Positions 1 through 8,877 of a stretch of 64,000 nucleotides of DNA are shown in pieces (the stretch's first letter is position 1; each line of letters starts with the position of its first letter). A model generated the notes under the pieces. The model ran no database searches and had not been told where the DNA came from. It was given only the letters and a program-made list of their open reading frames with translations. This DNA is from M3007 sp033764075 (GTDB lineage: Bacteria > Bacteroidota > Bacteroidia > Chitinophagales > Saprospiraceae): NCBI GenBank assembly GCA_033764075.1, contig JANRJH010000014.1, positions 3,836-67,835 of the forward strand, given 5' to 3'. A program made the translations under genes and the position numbers.

Positions 1-846
1 GAATGTTTTACCGGGACCAACGCCCAGGGCGGCAAACTGACGGAGGGCTTCCTGGTCGGCCTCCGGGGGCGGGTTGCGGGCCATGAGCTGGTTCACGTAG
101 TTGAAATACTCGTTTATCGGCATGTTCCGGACAATGGTATTGGGATCGCCTGCGGGCACGGCGGAATCCGTTGGCGCCGGATCGGCCGTACGGGCTTTGC
201 CGCGGGCACTCAGGGGCGTAAGGGTGTACTGTTTTTGCAGGGGCGCTACCACCTTGGCGCCGTCTTCCTTGCTGTTCACCTGGGTTCTGCCGATGATCCA
301 GACCATATTGGTGGGCGACTTGATCTGCTGCATGCCATCGGGAATAGCGCCTGTCCATTGGGGGCCGCTGATGAGGAAAGTCCCTGCCTTGTTGCCGGTG
401 GTTCGCGTGCCGGGTGAGGCAAATACGTTCGAATAGGCGTCCAGCATGGGCATCATGTAATACCGGCCGCCGGTATTCGGAACAGACAGGACGACGGGTT
501 CCTGCTCCAGATCCAGCCAGGCTATGGAGTAATAGGTATCGTTGTTGGGCCGAACGACCTCCTTGAAGGAGGCATCCGGGAAAAAGGCATTGTGATAAAA
601 CTGATTCAAAGGCGCATAGAGGCCGTTGCCTTCTTTTTTGGCGGTGGACTGTCGCCGCGTGATGTCCATGAGCACCAAAGGCAGTCCGTACATATAGGCC
701 GTGGCAGCGCTTTTCAGAAGGGTGGAATCGGATCCGGAAAGTCCGGCCTGGCGTGTGGCGGCGTCGCCCGCAGCCGGTTGGTCCTGGCGGCAGGCAAAAA
801 CCAGCATTGTCAGGATGATGAAAAAAAAGAAAAGTTTTGGATGCAT
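1..846 (-). CDS. DUF1254-family lipoprotein, partial (3' end beyond window)
   Basis: The minus strand is open from an ATG at 846 to the window edge (282 codons), which is why no complete frame is reported here. The start has a hydrophobic stretch ending in LVFAC, a good lipobox, so the protein is probably a lipoprotein. Downstream are YMYGLPLVLMD, NNDTYYSIAWLDL and YYMMPMLDAYSNVF, typical of the DUF1254 domain. A DUF1214 domain usually follows in this family and would lie outside the window. No enzymatic role is established for the family. A -33/-7 type promoter lies about 90 bp upstream, so it is probably transcribed alone. The family call is from recognition of the motifs; the biological role is unknown. 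Confidence 0.8.
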   Translation of the reverse strand, partial: MHPKLFFFFIILTMLVFACRQDQPAAGDAATRQAGLSGSDSTLLKSAATAYMYGLPLVLMDITRRQSTAKKEGNGLYAPLNQFYHNAFFPDASFKEVVRPNNDTYYSIAWLDLEQEPVVLSVPNTGGRYYMMPMLDAYSNVFASPGTRTTGNKAGTFLISGPQWTGAIPDGMQQIKSPTNMVWIIGRTQVNSKEDGAKVVAPLQKQYTLTPLSARGKARTADPAPTDSAVPAGDPNTIVRNMPINEYFNYVNQLMARNPPPEADQEALRQFAALGVGPGKTF

Positions 847-932
847 GACTGAATGACTGGGTTTTACGATATATTTTAATGGTTGGAATGCGCCCGTTTT
901 CAGATGAACCGTCGGCAATTGAATCGGACATC

Positions 933-960
933 CAAAGGTAAACAGTTGGAATGAATTCAA
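933..960 (-). promoter_or_regulatory. Bacteroidota-type promoter for the DUF1254 gene
   Basis: On the minus strand TACCTTTG (940-933) matches the -7 consensus TAnnTTTG exactly. A TTG at 960-958 sits 17 nt upstream, at the short end of the accepted spacing. The predicted leader is about 80 nt. Confidence 0.55.
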
Positions 961-982
961 GATTACCCTGCTGTTAATACGA

Positions 983-2128
983 CTATTCGCGTAGTCCGAA
1001 TTTCCACAGCTGGGGCATACCCGCCAAACTATCCCGGGCCAATTGCCGAATGAGGGCCTCATTCGTGTGTTGGCCTTTCACCCGTATGTCCAGTAACTGC
1101 GGTTCGTTGATGGGCTTGCCTATCTGTGACACAATAAACACGGTCGCCTCGGCAGCATATCCATGCATGACGATCTCCCGGCTGAGTGCATGGGCGAACC
1201 GATTGTAGATTTTGCCAACGTGACTAATCGGGTTTTTTCCGGCCACCGCTTCCAGGCTCATGGGTCGGTAGGGCGTGATGAGGCCGTTGATTCGGTTGCC
1301 TCGACCAACCTGCCCGTCATCGCCGCCCTCTGCGCTGGTGCCCGTAACCGTGAGGTATACGCTGCCGGCGTCGTAGTCGTCTGCAGTGTTCACCGCAATG
1401 GTGGCATGGTGCAGGTCCAGCGTATCGCGCAGGTATTGGGCGATTGAAGTCAGCTGGTTCCGGTAGTCGTCCACACCGGACAAAAAGCGGTCGACCATTG
1501 CGATGGCTATGGTGAATTGCGGTGCCTGGGCATCCTGAACACCCATCACCTTGATGTCCTCACCCAGGCTGGGGAAGCGCCCCTGGGTTTCCTTGCTGTT
1601 TAACAGTCGGCCTATGGACAGCACCTGCTGTTCCAGCGGGGTGAACGGAAAAAAACCTACGCCGAAAGAAGTGTCGTTGGAAAGGGGAACGTCGCCGCGG
1701 CCGAAGCGCCGGAACAGGTCCACCAGATCGGCACTGCCACTGCGAATCTTCGGGATGATGCGTATGTGCCGGTCTGGATCCACAAAACGCATGTGCTCGC
1801 GAAGCCATCGCCTGGCGGTTTCGACGGCGATTTCACCGACAGGAACGTCCTTGTCACCAACTCGGGTGGTGGCCCTGCCCGCCAGATAGAGCTCCATCGG
1901 GGCTGTCACCATACCCCCGCCAAATTTGGGTAACGCGCTCCCGCCAACCAGCAGGGCCTTATCGACGTTGTGGTGCAAAACACTGCCGAATGCTTCGAGG
2001 TAATACCGGGATAACGCGACCGAAACGGCCTCCGCCACTTCATCGCAAATGGTATCGGGATGGCCGATTCCTTTGTGCTCGGCTATTTCGGTACCGGCCG
2101 TTTCGAGTGGGCTTTGAACGCGGATCAT
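983..2128 (-). CDS. S-adenosylmethionine synthetase, archaeal type
   Basis: This 381-aa protein would make S-adenosylmethionine from methionine and ATP in the cytoplasm. It shows the archaeal MAT family (AdoMet_Synthase) rather than the usual bacterial MetK: GHPDTICDEVAEAVS near residue 20, HHNVDKALLVGGSA near 52, and the conserved FGGGMVTAPMELYLAGRAT. The C-terminal part carries RGNRINGLITPYRPMSLEA and GKNPISHVGKIYN, also typical of that family. Length fits (about 380-400 aa). Bacterial MetK motifs (GAGDQG, DPDGKSQV) are absent. The gene stands alone: the next gene on the strand ends 260 bp upstream. No SAM riboswitch fold was recognised in that gap. Whether a canonical metK exists elsewhere in the genome cannot be seen. 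Confidence 0.9.
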   Translation of the reverse strand: MIRVQSPLETAGTEIAEHKGIGHPDTICDEVAEAVSVALSRYYLEAFGSVLHHNVDKALLVGGSALPKFGGGMVTAPMELYLAGRATTRVGDKDVPVGEIAVETARRWLREHMRFVDPDRHIRIIPKIRSGSADLVDLFRRFGRGDVPLSNDTSFGVGFFPFTPLEQQVLSIGRLLNSKETQGRFPSLGEDIKVMGVQDAQAPQFTIAIAMVDRFLSGVDDYRNQLTSIAQYLRDTLDLHHATIAVNTADDYDAGSVYLTVTGTSAEGGDDGQVGRGNRINGLITPYRPMSLEAVAGKNPISHVGKIYNRFAHALSREIVMHGYAAEATVFIVSQIGKPINEPQLLDIRVKGQHTNEALIRQLARDSLAGMPQLWKFGLRE

Positions 2129-2389
2129 AGCGGTTTGGATGCAGCGAAAACAAGCGTTGGTTTCTATGGGTGAAGATGGGTGTTTTTTTATAAAAAATCT
2201 CCCCTGTAGTTTATTTTGAAGGGTGATTGATCAGCGATATGGCAAAATGGGCTTTTTTCGTGCCGGACAAGCCCGCCGTCGGTATATCCGGCATTTTTTG
2301 GCCAAATAAGCATTAGCTAGGCCCGCTACGCATGCGTTGGGCGCCCGTTCAGTTTGGTAATTACCCGCATTGACCAGGAAGTCAACCGG

Positions 2390-2986
2390 TCATCGCAAAA
2401 CAATTCGCGTACCTGCCGGACCGTCGTACAAACTGCTGTCTCCATATCGGAAAATACTGGCGACGTACAGCAGGGCCGTTATTTGTGGAAAAACCAGCAG
2501 AATCCACACCCATACAGGCGTATTATTTCCGGCTGAGCCATAAAAAACGACCCAGTGAACACCCATGTGCGCTACCTCCCAGGGTAAAAACTTCAGCACA
2601 TTCCGCAAAAGAACATTTCCTGCCTTGTGCGTATGCTGGTTTCCAACGGCAATTCCCATACGTCTTTTTCCGAGGGTGCCCCGATACGTACTCCGTTCGC
2701 TTAGATAAAAGTAAAAAAACACCGGCAGGGTCAAAGTGGTGAAACCGATCAATTGCCCGATGACCGGGGAGAGGGCTGTCATCTCAATCCGAAACACATG
2801 CCGGACAATTTGCGTCAGGCAATAAATCACCAATGCGTACGCCAAAATGAGCAGGTAGTCGAGCAGGAACGCCCACAACCGCTTGATCACCAAAGGATGT
2901 ATGTTTTTCTGGAAAATGGACAACGGAGTTGTTTTAAAAATGGATTTAAAAATGCTCGCCCAAATCGGCGCATCCTTCGCCCTCAC
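2390..2986 (-). CDS. RDD-family membrane protein
   Basis: A 198-aa integral membrane protein with an RDD-type pattern: VIKRLWAFLLDYLLILAY (R and D in the first membrane segment), a second hydrophobic segment (VIGQLIGFTTLTLPVFFYFY), then RGTLGKRRMGIAVGN, the conserved loop after segment two, and a third segment (WVWILLVFPQITALLYVASI). RDD proteins are small membrane proteins of poorly defined function, some suggested as transporters. The ATG at 2986 overlaps the stop of the upstream oxidoreductase by 4 nt, which supports this start and translational coupling. Function is unknown. Confidence 0.75.
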   Translation of the reverse strand: MRAKDAPIWASIFKSIFKTTPLSIFQKNIHPLVIKRLWAFLLDYLLILAYALVIYCLTQIVRHVFRIEMTALSPVIGQLIGFTTLTLPVFFYFYLSERSTYRGTLGKRRMGIAVGNQHTHKAGNVLLRNVLKFLPWEVAHMGVHWVVFYGSAGNNTPVWVWILLVFPQITALLYVASIFRYGDSSLYDGPAGTRIVLR

Positions 2987-3957
2987 TCCTCCGCGGCCAT
3001 CTCCAAAATCACATTTCCCGTTTTCTGCCCTGAATGCACATACGCAAATGCCTCGCGTATCTGTTCCAGCGGGTACGTCCGGTCGATGAGCGGCCGGAAC
3101 TTGCCCGCCTCGATGAGGCTGCAGATGTGTCGCAGGGAGCCTTTGATGTCCACAGGGATGGGGAAAGCGACCTTTTTGGGGCCCATAAACGGCGACAGCA
3201 GGGGCAAGTACACGTTTTCGGCGCGGGGGCCCAGTTCACTGGACATGTACACCCCGCCGCTTTCCCGGAGCAGTTTTTTGCACACGCCGAACTCGCTTTT
3301 GCCCACCGCGTCGAGCACGGCATCGTAGCGTTCTGAGTCCTGGGTAAAGTCTTCGCGCTCATAGTCCACCACCTTGTCCGGACCCAGGGCGCGCACTGTT
3401 TCCATGTTTTTGGTGTTGCACACCGCGGTCACGTAAAGCCCGGCCGCTTTGAGGATTTGCACCGCTGCCGACCCGATGGCCCCGGTAGCGCCGTACACAA
3501 GCACTTGCTTTGCGCCGCGTTTTTGAATGGCCCTGGCGTAATTATAAGCGTAGTGGGCGCCTTCGATGCTGGCGGCGGCCTCGGGGTAGGAGCGTCCGGC
3601 GGGGATGAGTGCCACGGGCCTGTCTTCCGCCAGGGTCATGTACTCGGCGTGGGAGGGCAGGCCGTTGTCGTCGAAGCCAAAGACGCGGTCTCCAGGCTTG
3701 AAAGCGGTCACCCGGGCGCCCACTGCCTCGACCCGGCCGGCGAAATCCGTACCGGTGGTCGCGTGCCGGGGCCTGGTGAGTCCGGTGAAAAACCGGAACA
3801 CAAAAGGCGCTCCCCACAGCACGCCGCAATCGGTGCGGTTTACGGTGGTGGCATGCACGCGAATAAGCAACTCATTGTCTTTGGGTGTGGGCTTGGGCAC
3901 CTCCCGGACGTCGAGCACTTCGGGTGGGCCGTACTGGGTGCGAATGGCTGCTTTCAT
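2983..3957 (-). CDS. MDR-superfamily NAD(P)-dependent oxidoreductase
   Basis: A 324-aa medium-chain dehydrogenase/reductase of the quinone-oxidoreductase type. The N-terminal GroES-like half includes LLIRVHATTVNRTDCG and TGTDFAGRVEAVG. The Rossmann half starts with VLVYGATGAIGSAAVQILK, a nucleotide-binding motif of the NADPH-preferring kind. The cysteine/histidine zinc ligands of classical alcohol dehydrogenases are absent, so it is probably a zinc-free quinone/enone reductase. It lies 20 nt downstream of the ABC permease gene and overlaps the RDD gene, so the three probably form one transcript. The substrate cannot be told from sequence. Confidence 0.85.
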   Translation of the reverse strand: MKAAIRTQYGPPEVLDVREVPKPTPKDNELLIRVHATTVNRTDCGVLWGAPFVFRFFTGLTRPRHATTGTDFAGRVEAVGARVTAFKPGDRVFGFDDNGLPSHAEYMTLAEDRPVALIPAGRSYPEAAASIEGAHYAYNYARAIQKRGAKQVLVYGATGAIGSAAVQILKAAGLYVTAVCNTKNMETVRALGPDKVVDYEREDFTQDSERYDAVLDAVGKSEFGVCKKLLRESGGVYMSSELGPRAENVYLPLLSPFMGPKKVAFPIPVDIKGSLRHICSLIEAGKFRPLIDRTYPLEQIREAFAYVHSGQKTGNVILEMAAEE

Positions 3958-3977
3958 GTTATTGGTTTGTTTACCGG

Positions 3978-5252
3978 CTACTTCGCCCGAATGGCTTCCA
4001 CCGGATCCATACGGCTGGCTTGCAATGCAGGAATCATACCGGAGATCACGCCCACCGCGACCGAGGTGAGCACGCCGATGATCATGTTGTTCCAGGAAAG
4101 GAATATTTCAAAGTCGATCGCCTTGGTGATGATGTAGGCGCCGGCCCAGATGAACAGCAGCCCGAAGGCGCCACCCACGAGGCAGAGCACCACGGCCTCG
4201 ATGAGGATCTCCAGCAGGATGAACCAGCGCTTGGCGCCCAGGGCCATTTTGATGCCGATGATGTTGGTGCGCTCCTTGACAGACACGAACATGATGTTGG
4301 CCACCGAAAACATGCCCACCAGCAAGGCGAAAATGCCGATGATGAAGCCGGCGATGTTGATGGTCTGGAAGATGTTGTCGAACAGTCCGCTAAGTATGCT
4401 CAGGGTGTTGAGCGCAAAATTGTTTTCCTCGCGTGGCCTGAGCCTGCGCTCGGCGCGCATGACGCCGGTGATCTCGTCCTTCATGTCGTCCAACGCCACC
4501 CCCGGGGCGGCCTTCACGAGAATGCTGGTGCGCTCAAACTGCCCCTTGCGGCGTATGCTGAACCCCCGGCGTGCCAGGGTGTAGCTCACCAGCGCGCCGT
4601 TGTCGAAGTTGAAAGGCTTGAGGATGTCCTTGCCCGATTCCTTGAGCACGCCGATCACGCGCAGTTTTCGGCCGCCGACGTTGACCATTTTATCCACCGG
4701 ATCGATGCCTTCGCCGAACAGGCCATCGGCGATCTTGGCGCCGAGGATGATCACGTCCGAACCGTTTTGGTACTCCAGCGGGGAGAAGTAGCGACCGCCG
4801 CTGAATTCAAGTCCGAAGAGGTCGTAGCAGTCTTCGGTGATGCCCAAAATAAACACATTTTCCGTGCTGGAGGAGCGCCACTTCAGCGTTTTCATGCCCA
4901 GGAACTGCCAGTATCCGATTTTGGAAGCGCTTTTCAGCCGCTCAACCAGTGCCTCGTACTCGCCAAAAGAAAAATTGGGCCGCCGCATCCACTTCCAGTA
5001 GTTGGCGCCGGGGTCTTCACCCCAGGAGAATTTCTCGACGTAGATCACGTCCTCGCCCAGCTTTTGCAGGCTGCCCCGGATGTTGGCCTCCAGGCTGTCC
5101 ACCGCGCTTTTGACACCGATGATGCAAAAAATGCCGATGGTGACCCCCAGGATCGACAGGAAGGAACGCAGCTTATTGGCCATGAGCTGCTGCCAGGCCT
5201 GGGCGGCGCCCTCGCTGATGATCCGGAAAAAATGCTGGAGGTTGGTCATCAT
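3978..5252 (-). CDS. MacB/FtsX-type ABC transporter permease
   Basis: A 424-aa permease with the MacB architecture: one membrane segment near the N-terminus (LRSFLSILGVTIGIFCIIGV), a periplasmic MacB_PCD domain (about residues 45-280, with the conserved ITEDCYDLFGLEFSGGRYF), then three membrane segments with the FtsX motif ANIMFVSVKERTNIIGIKMA and the ending PALQASRMDPVEAIRAK. Such permeases need an ATP-binding partner (MacB/LolD type), and none is encoded next to it here. It probably acts in export or lipoprotein/lipid handling at the inner membrane. The start at 5252 (MMTNLQ) is the likely one; the alternative is one codon later. Confidence 0.85.
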   Translation of the reverse strand: MMTNLQHFFRIISEGAAQAWQQLMANKLRSFLSILGVTIGIFCIIGVKSAVDSLEANIRGSLQKLGEDVIYVEKFSWGEDPGANYWKWMRRPNFSFGEYEALVERLKSASKIGYWQFLGMKTLKWRSSSTENVFILGITEDCYDLFGLEFSGGRYFSPLEYQNGSDVIILGAKIADGLFGEGIDPVDKMVNVGGRKLRVIGVLKESGKDILKPFNFDNGALVSYTLARRGFSIRRKGQFERTSILVKAAPGVALDDMKDEITGVMRAERRLRPREENNFALNTLSILSGLFDNIFQTINIAGFIIGIFALLVGMFSVANIMFVSVKERTNIIGIKMALGAKRWFILLEILIEAVVLCLVGGAFGLLFIWAGAYIITKAIDFEIFLSWNNMIIGVLTSVAVGVISGMIPALQASRMDPVEAIRAK

Positions 5253-5374
5253 GGTGCGGTAAAATTTGCGTCAAAGATGCGCAAAGCGGCGACAGAAGGG
5301 CAAATGATTCGATCAAAGCGGCGATTTGGTGGATGAAGGGTTGGGTCTGCCGCCCGAATAACCCCAAAAACACC

Positions 5375-5382
5375 TATTTTTG
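5375..5382 (+). promoter_or_regulatory. -7 promoter box TATTTTTG before the SUI1 gene
   Basis: TATTTTTG matches TAnnTTTG exactly. Because the upstream TTG candidate start (5380) lies inside this box, it cannot be the start codon if the promoter is real. This favours the GTG at 5398 and a leader of only about 10 nt. Confidence 0.5.
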
Positions 5383-5397
5383 CCCAAAACATTCAAC

Positions 5398-5748
5398 GTG
5401 TCCAAACCCAGCAAAAACAAATCCGCCGGTGGGTTCGTTTTTTCCACCGATCCTGATTTCAGGCTACCCGACAACGACGACATGCCCACCCATACGCCGC
5501 CGCCCGCCCAACAAAATTTGCGCATCTGGCTGGACCGCCTCAAAGGCAATAAAGAAGCTACCGTTATTCGCGGCTTTGCCGGGGCCGACACCGACCTGGC
5601 CGAACTCGCCCGTGTGCTGAAAAGCAAGTGCGCTACCGGGGGCAACGCCAAGGAGGGCGAGATCATCCTTCAGGGTGACCACCGCGACAAGGTGCTCAAG
5701 CTGCTCCTCGAACAAGGCTACGCCAAAACCAAAAAAGCGGGCGGCTAG
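5398..5748 (+). CDS. SUI1/YciH-type translation initiation factor
   Basis: A 116-aa protein of the eIF1/SUI1 family, which in bacteria is thought to affect start-codon selection on the ribosome, although its bacterial role is not settled. The SUI1 fold is visible in ATVIRGFAGADTDLAELARV, LKSKCATGGNAKEGEIILQG and DHRDKVLKLLLEQGY. The N-terminal 40 residues are basic and proline-rich, as in other bacterial members. I chose GTG at 5398 because a promoter box covers the more upstream TTG. It is followed after 29 bp by a lipoprotein gene and probably shares its transcript. Confidence 0.85.
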   Translation: MSKPSKNKSAGGFVFSTDPDFRLPDNDDMPTHTPPPAQQNLRIWLDRLKGNKEATVIRGFAGADTDLAELARVLKSKCATGGNAKEGEIILQGDHRDKVLKLLLEQGYAKTKKAGG

Positions 5749-5777
5749 CACGGCCCGACCGTTGTCCTGAAAAAATT

Positions 5778-7061
5778 ATGCACACCCTGCGCATCTCCAT
5801 CCTGCTGCTGGCCGCCCTGCTGGTCGTCTCCTGCCATTCGCCGAAGCAGACAGCGTCGTCGCCCGGCAAGCCCATCACCCCCGGCGCCGGCAAACCCGTG
5901 CCGGCCAGGCCTCCGGTGGATACCGTGGTGTGGAAGCCCGGCGCCCGGCCCGCGCCTCCCGAGCGCCCGGCCAACACCGCCGGGCCTTACCGCATCGCAC
6001 TGGTGCTGCCGTTTCTCACCAACCAGTTCAACGAGGGCGCCGTTCCGGACAAAAGCACGCTGGCCCTGCAGTTTTATGGGGGCGCCCGCCTGGCCGCCGA
6101 GGAATTGTCGCGCCAGGGCGGCCCCGACCTGAAGATCGATGTGGTGGACTCCCAGCTCAGCGACGCCGAATTCCAGTCGGCCATGCGCAACCCACTGCTC
6201 GCCGATGCTCAGGTGATCATCGGCCCTTTTCGGCCCACACACGTGAGCCTGCTGGCGCCCCAGGCCAGAAGCCGCCGCCAGATTGTATTGTCGCCCGAAA
6301 CGCCCAATAGCGACCTGGTGAGCGACTTTCCCGACTTTTTGCAGTGCAAACCGTCGTTGCGCGCCCACTGCGAAGCCATTGTAGAACACGTTTTGCGCAA
6401 ATACACATCGGCAGACGTCACGCTGGTTTGCAAACAAAAAGAAACCGAACGCCTGACCTATTTCCAGAATGTGCTCCGAAAAAAGGGGCTGCCTGCCTTT
6501 CGCGAGTGGATAGTGCCGGACAACACCGCCAGTGTCTCCGACGCCGACCTGCGCAGCCGCCTGAAGCCCGGAAAAACGAGTGTGTTCATCGTGCCCAGCT
6601 GGGCCAGTCAGGACTTTATCAACACGTTCCTGCGCAAACTTAAAGACGAAAATGCACCGGTAACGGTGTACGGTATGCCGCAGTGGGCCGATTTTGAAAA
6701 CATCGAGCCGGAGTTTTTTTTCGATAACAACGTGCATATTCCCCAGGCCGCATACATCGATTACAACCGCCCCGAAGTGGTCGCCTTCCAAAAGGCGTTT
6801 TTTGATGCTTATGGCACCATACCCGACGCGTATGCGTTCAACGGGTACGACATCACCCTGTTTGCCGGACGCATGCTTCGGCAATACGGGCTTTCTTTTC
6901 CCGAAAAACAAGACCGCGCCGATTTTACCGGACTGCACACCCGCATGCGCTTCCGGCCCGTCGGCGCGGCAACCCCCGAAACCCGCTCCTTTGATTACCT
7001 GGAGAATTCTTTTGTCCACATCCTCCGGTTCAACCGGTTCGGCTATGCGCCGGCCGACTAA
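5778..7061 (+). CDS. Lipoprotein with periplasmic-binding-protein fold
   Basis: A 427-aa lipoprotein: signal LLLAALLVVSC with the acylated cysteine near residue 19, then a proline-rich linker to about residue 70. From YRIALVLPFLTNQFNEGAVP onward it resembles type 1 periplasmic-binding proteins (receptor family, Leu/Ile/Val type), including LALQFYGGARLAAEELSRQG, VIIGPFRPTHVSLLAPQARS and AYAFNGYDITLFAGRMLRQYG. In Bacteroidota such proteins without a permease partner may bind cell-wall components or act in envelope assembly, comparable to LpoA, but that is inference. It lies between the SUI1 and TrmH genes with short gaps. Confidence 0.75.
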   Translation: MHTLRISILLLAALLVVSCHSPKQTASSPGKPITPGAGKPVPARPPVDTVVWKPGARPAPPERPANTAGPYRIALVLPFLTNQFNEGAVPDKSTLALQFYGGARLAAEELSRQGGPDLKIDVVDSQLSDAEFQSAMRNPLLADAQVIIGPFRPTHVSLLAPQARSRRQIVLSPETPNSDLVSDFPDFLQCKPSLRAHCEAIVEHVLRKYTSADVTLVCKQKETERLTYFQNVLRKKGLPAFREWIVPDNTASVSDADLRSRLKPGKTSVFIVPSWASQDFINTFLRKLKDENAPVTVYGMPQWADFENIEPEFFFDNNVHIPQAAYIDYNRPEVVAFQKAFFDAYGTIPDAYAFNGYDITLFAGRMLRQYGLSFPEKQDRADFTGLHTRMRFRPVGAATPETRSFDYLENSFVHILRFNRFGYAPAD

Positions 7062-7072
7062 ACCCAACGCCA

Positions 7073-7810
7073 TTGACCGCAGAACGAGAAAAAAAAATAC
7101 GGGATGTCATCCGCCGCTCTCAGCCCGATCTGACCGTGGTGCTGGAAAATATTTTTGATCCGCTGAACGTCAGCGCCATCATGCGCTCCTGCGACGCCGT
7201 TGGGGTGCGCGAACTTTTTGTCGTGTACACCCGCGATTACTTGCAGCGCCGTGGGCTCAAGTTGGGCAAAAAAACATCCGCAGGCACCTTCAAATGGATC
7301 GACGTGTACGTGTTCGACAACCTGCAGGAGTGTTTCAGCCGGGTGCGCGAGCGCTATCAGCGCATCCTGGCCACCCACCTGTATGCCGACAGCCCCTCGG
7401 TGTACGCGCTCGACCTGGCCAGGCCCACGGCCTTGCTTTTCGGCAATGAAGATGAGGGCATCAGCCCGGAGGCCCTGGCGATGTCCGACGGCAATTTTAT
7501 CATCCCCCAGATGGGTTTCGCTGAAAGCCTGAACATCAGTGTAGCCTGCGCCGTCACCCTCTACGAAGCCTGTCGCCAACGCTTCGCCCAGGGGGCTTAC
7601 GACCAATATCCCAAACTGAATGCCGAACAGCAGGACATGCTCTTTCAGCGATGGACGGCCATGTTGCGCGACCGGGACAACAACCCGCAGGAGGCCATCC
7701 AAATTGACATTGATTCGCCACCCATCCCGCCGGTTTTTGTAGAACGAGACCCCCAAGCGCCTGAAAAAAAGCCCGTTCGCCCTTCACCGATAACCCGTTA
7801 TGACCTGTAA
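7073..7810 (+). CDS. trmH: TrmH-family RNA 2'-O-methyltransferase
   Basis: A 245-aa SPOUT methyltransferase that probably methylates the ribose of G18 in tRNA using S-adenosylmethionine. All three SpoU motifs are visible: ENIFDPLNVSAIMRSCDAVG (motif 1), LLFGNEDEGISPEAL (motif 2) and IPQMGFAESLNISVACAVTL (motif 3, SAM-binding knot). The start is a TTG at 7073, 11 nt after the preceding stop; no ATG precedes motif 1, so TTG is the likely start. The C-terminus (from about residue 215) is a proline-rich charged tail. Assignment to tRNA Gm18 rather than another SpoU target is by similarity to TrmH and not certain. Confidence 0.88.
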   Translation: MTAEREKKIRDVIRRSQPDLTVVLENIFDPLNVSAIMRSCDAVGVRELFVVYTRDYLQRRGLKLGKKTSAGTFKWIDVYVFDNLQECFSRVRERYQRILATHLYADSPSVYALDLARPTALLFGNEDEGISPEALAMSDGNFIIPQMGFAESLNISVACAVTLYEACRQRFAQGAYDQYPKLNAEQQDMLFQRWTAMLRDRDNNPQEAIQIDIDSPPIPPVFVERDPQAPEKKPVRPSPITRYDL

Positions 7811-7862
7811 GACAGGCCATCCAGCACCCTAACCACTACATTAGAAAAATCGGTACTCCCAC

Positions 7863-8804
7863 ATGCCATTGCCCGACATCACCCTCGTCATCCCCCTGAA
7901 GAACGAAGCAGAAAGCCTGCCCGAACTGGAAGCCTGGATACGCCGGGTCGCGACGGAACACCGGTACGCATACGAGATCATTTTTGTTGATGACGGCAGC
8001 ACCGACGGCTCCTGGAAGGTCATTCAGCAGCTCCAGGCCACCAACCCCAACGTGCGCGGCATCAAATTCAGGCGCAACTACGGCAAGTCGGCCGCCCTGC
8101 ACACCGGCTTTCAGGCGGCGACGGGCCGGGTAGTGATCACCATGGATGCCGACCTGCAGGACAGTCCCGACGAGATCCCCGAACTGTATCGGATGATTGT
8201 CGAGGACGGCTTCGACGTGGTCAGCGGCTGGAAAAAGGTGCGGCACGACCCGGCCAGTAAAACCGTGCCTACCAAGCTCTACAATGCCGTCACGCGCCTG
8301 GTGAGCGGCATCCCGCTACACGACTTCAACTGCGGGCTCAAATCCTACCGGCAGGAGGTCGTCAAGGGCATTGAGGTGTACGGGGAGATGCACCGGTACA
8401 TACCCGTCATCGCCAAAATGGCGGGCTTCACCCAGATCGGCGAGAAGGTGGTGGAGCACCGGCCCCGCAAATACGGCGCCTCGAAATTCGGCCTCGAACG
8501 CTTTCTGAACGGTTTTCTTGACCTGGCCACCATCACCTTCGTGGGCCGGTTTAGCAAACGGCCGATGCACTTCTTCGGGCCGCTCGGCATCCTGAGCGTG
8601 CTGACTGGCGTGGGCATTTTGATCTATCTCAGCGTTTCCAAACTCTTTTATCAACAATGGGGCATCACGGACCGACCGCTGTTTTATCTGGGCATTCTTG
8701 CGCTCATCGTCGGATCCCAGCTTTTCCTGACCGGGTTCCTCGCCGAACTGATCTCCCGGAACTCCTCGACGCGGAATACGTATTTGATTGAACATGAAAT
8801 ATGA
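7863..8804 (+). CDS. Family 2 glycosyltransferase, polyprenyl-phosphate type
   Basis: A 313-aa inner-membrane glycosyltransferase. The GT-A domain (residues 1-220) has ITLVIPLKNEAESLPEL, FVDDGSTDGSW and VVITMDADLQDSP, the DAD motif for the nucleotide sugar and metal. EHRPRKYGASKFGLER precedes two C-terminal membrane helices (near residues 237-258 and 273-295), the layout of dolichyl/undecaprenyl-phosphate glycosyltransferases such as DPM1, ArnC and GtrB. It probably loads a sugar onto a lipid carrier for envelope glycan or protein glycosylation. It is followed by a family 4 glycosyltransferase on the same strand, separated by two short tandem arrays. Confidence 0.88.
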   Translation: MPLPDITLVIPLKNEAESLPELEAWIRRVATEHRYAYEIIFVDDGSTDGSWKVIQQLQATNPNVRGIKFRRNYGKSAALHTGFQAATGRVVITMDADLQDSPDEIPELYRMIVEDGFDVVSGWKKVRHDPASKTVPTKLYNAVTRLVSGIPLHDFNCGLKSYRQEVVKGIEVYGEMHRYIPVIAKMAGFTQIGEKVVEHRPRKYGASKFGLERFLNGFLDLATITFVGRFSKRPMHFFGPLGILSVLTGVGILIYLSVSKLFYQQWGITDRPLFYLGILALIVGSQLFLTGFLAELISRNSSTRNTYLIEHEI

Positions 8805-8811
8805 TGGTCCA

Positions 8812-8835
8812 CCCATTCCCCATTCCCCATTCCCC
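8812..8835 (+). repeat. Heptamer array, unit CCCATTC
   Basis: Three perfect CCCATTC units plus a partial CCC, between the two glycosyltransferase genes. It belongs to the class of 7-bp-unit arrays seen elsewhere in the window. Confidence 0.8.
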
Positions 8836-8847
8836 GGTGACCTTATT

Positions 8848-8877
8848 TGACACTCGACACTCGACATTCGCCACTCG
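8848..8877 (+). repeat. Heptamer array (CGACACT-type) abutting a start codon
   Basis: Variant heptamers of the ACTCGAC/ATTCGAC kind run up to position 8877. The ATG of the next gene begins at 8878, so the array fills the usual ribosome-binding region. The same family recurs at 10837-10966, 33733-33783 and 56803-56833. Confidence 0.85.

Noticed and set aside
8..931. A 307-codon minus-strand frame at the left end
   Set aside because: It is rich in R, H, P and G without domains. The overlapping minus-strand frame from 846 carries a lipobox and DUF1254 motifs and continues past the window edge.
2129..2389. SAM riboswitch before the SAM synthetase
   Set aside because: No conserved SAM-I, SAM-II or SAM-IV core was recognised in this gap, only a palindrome around ACGCATGCGT (near 2328-2337) of unclear meaning. 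A covariance-model search would settle it.
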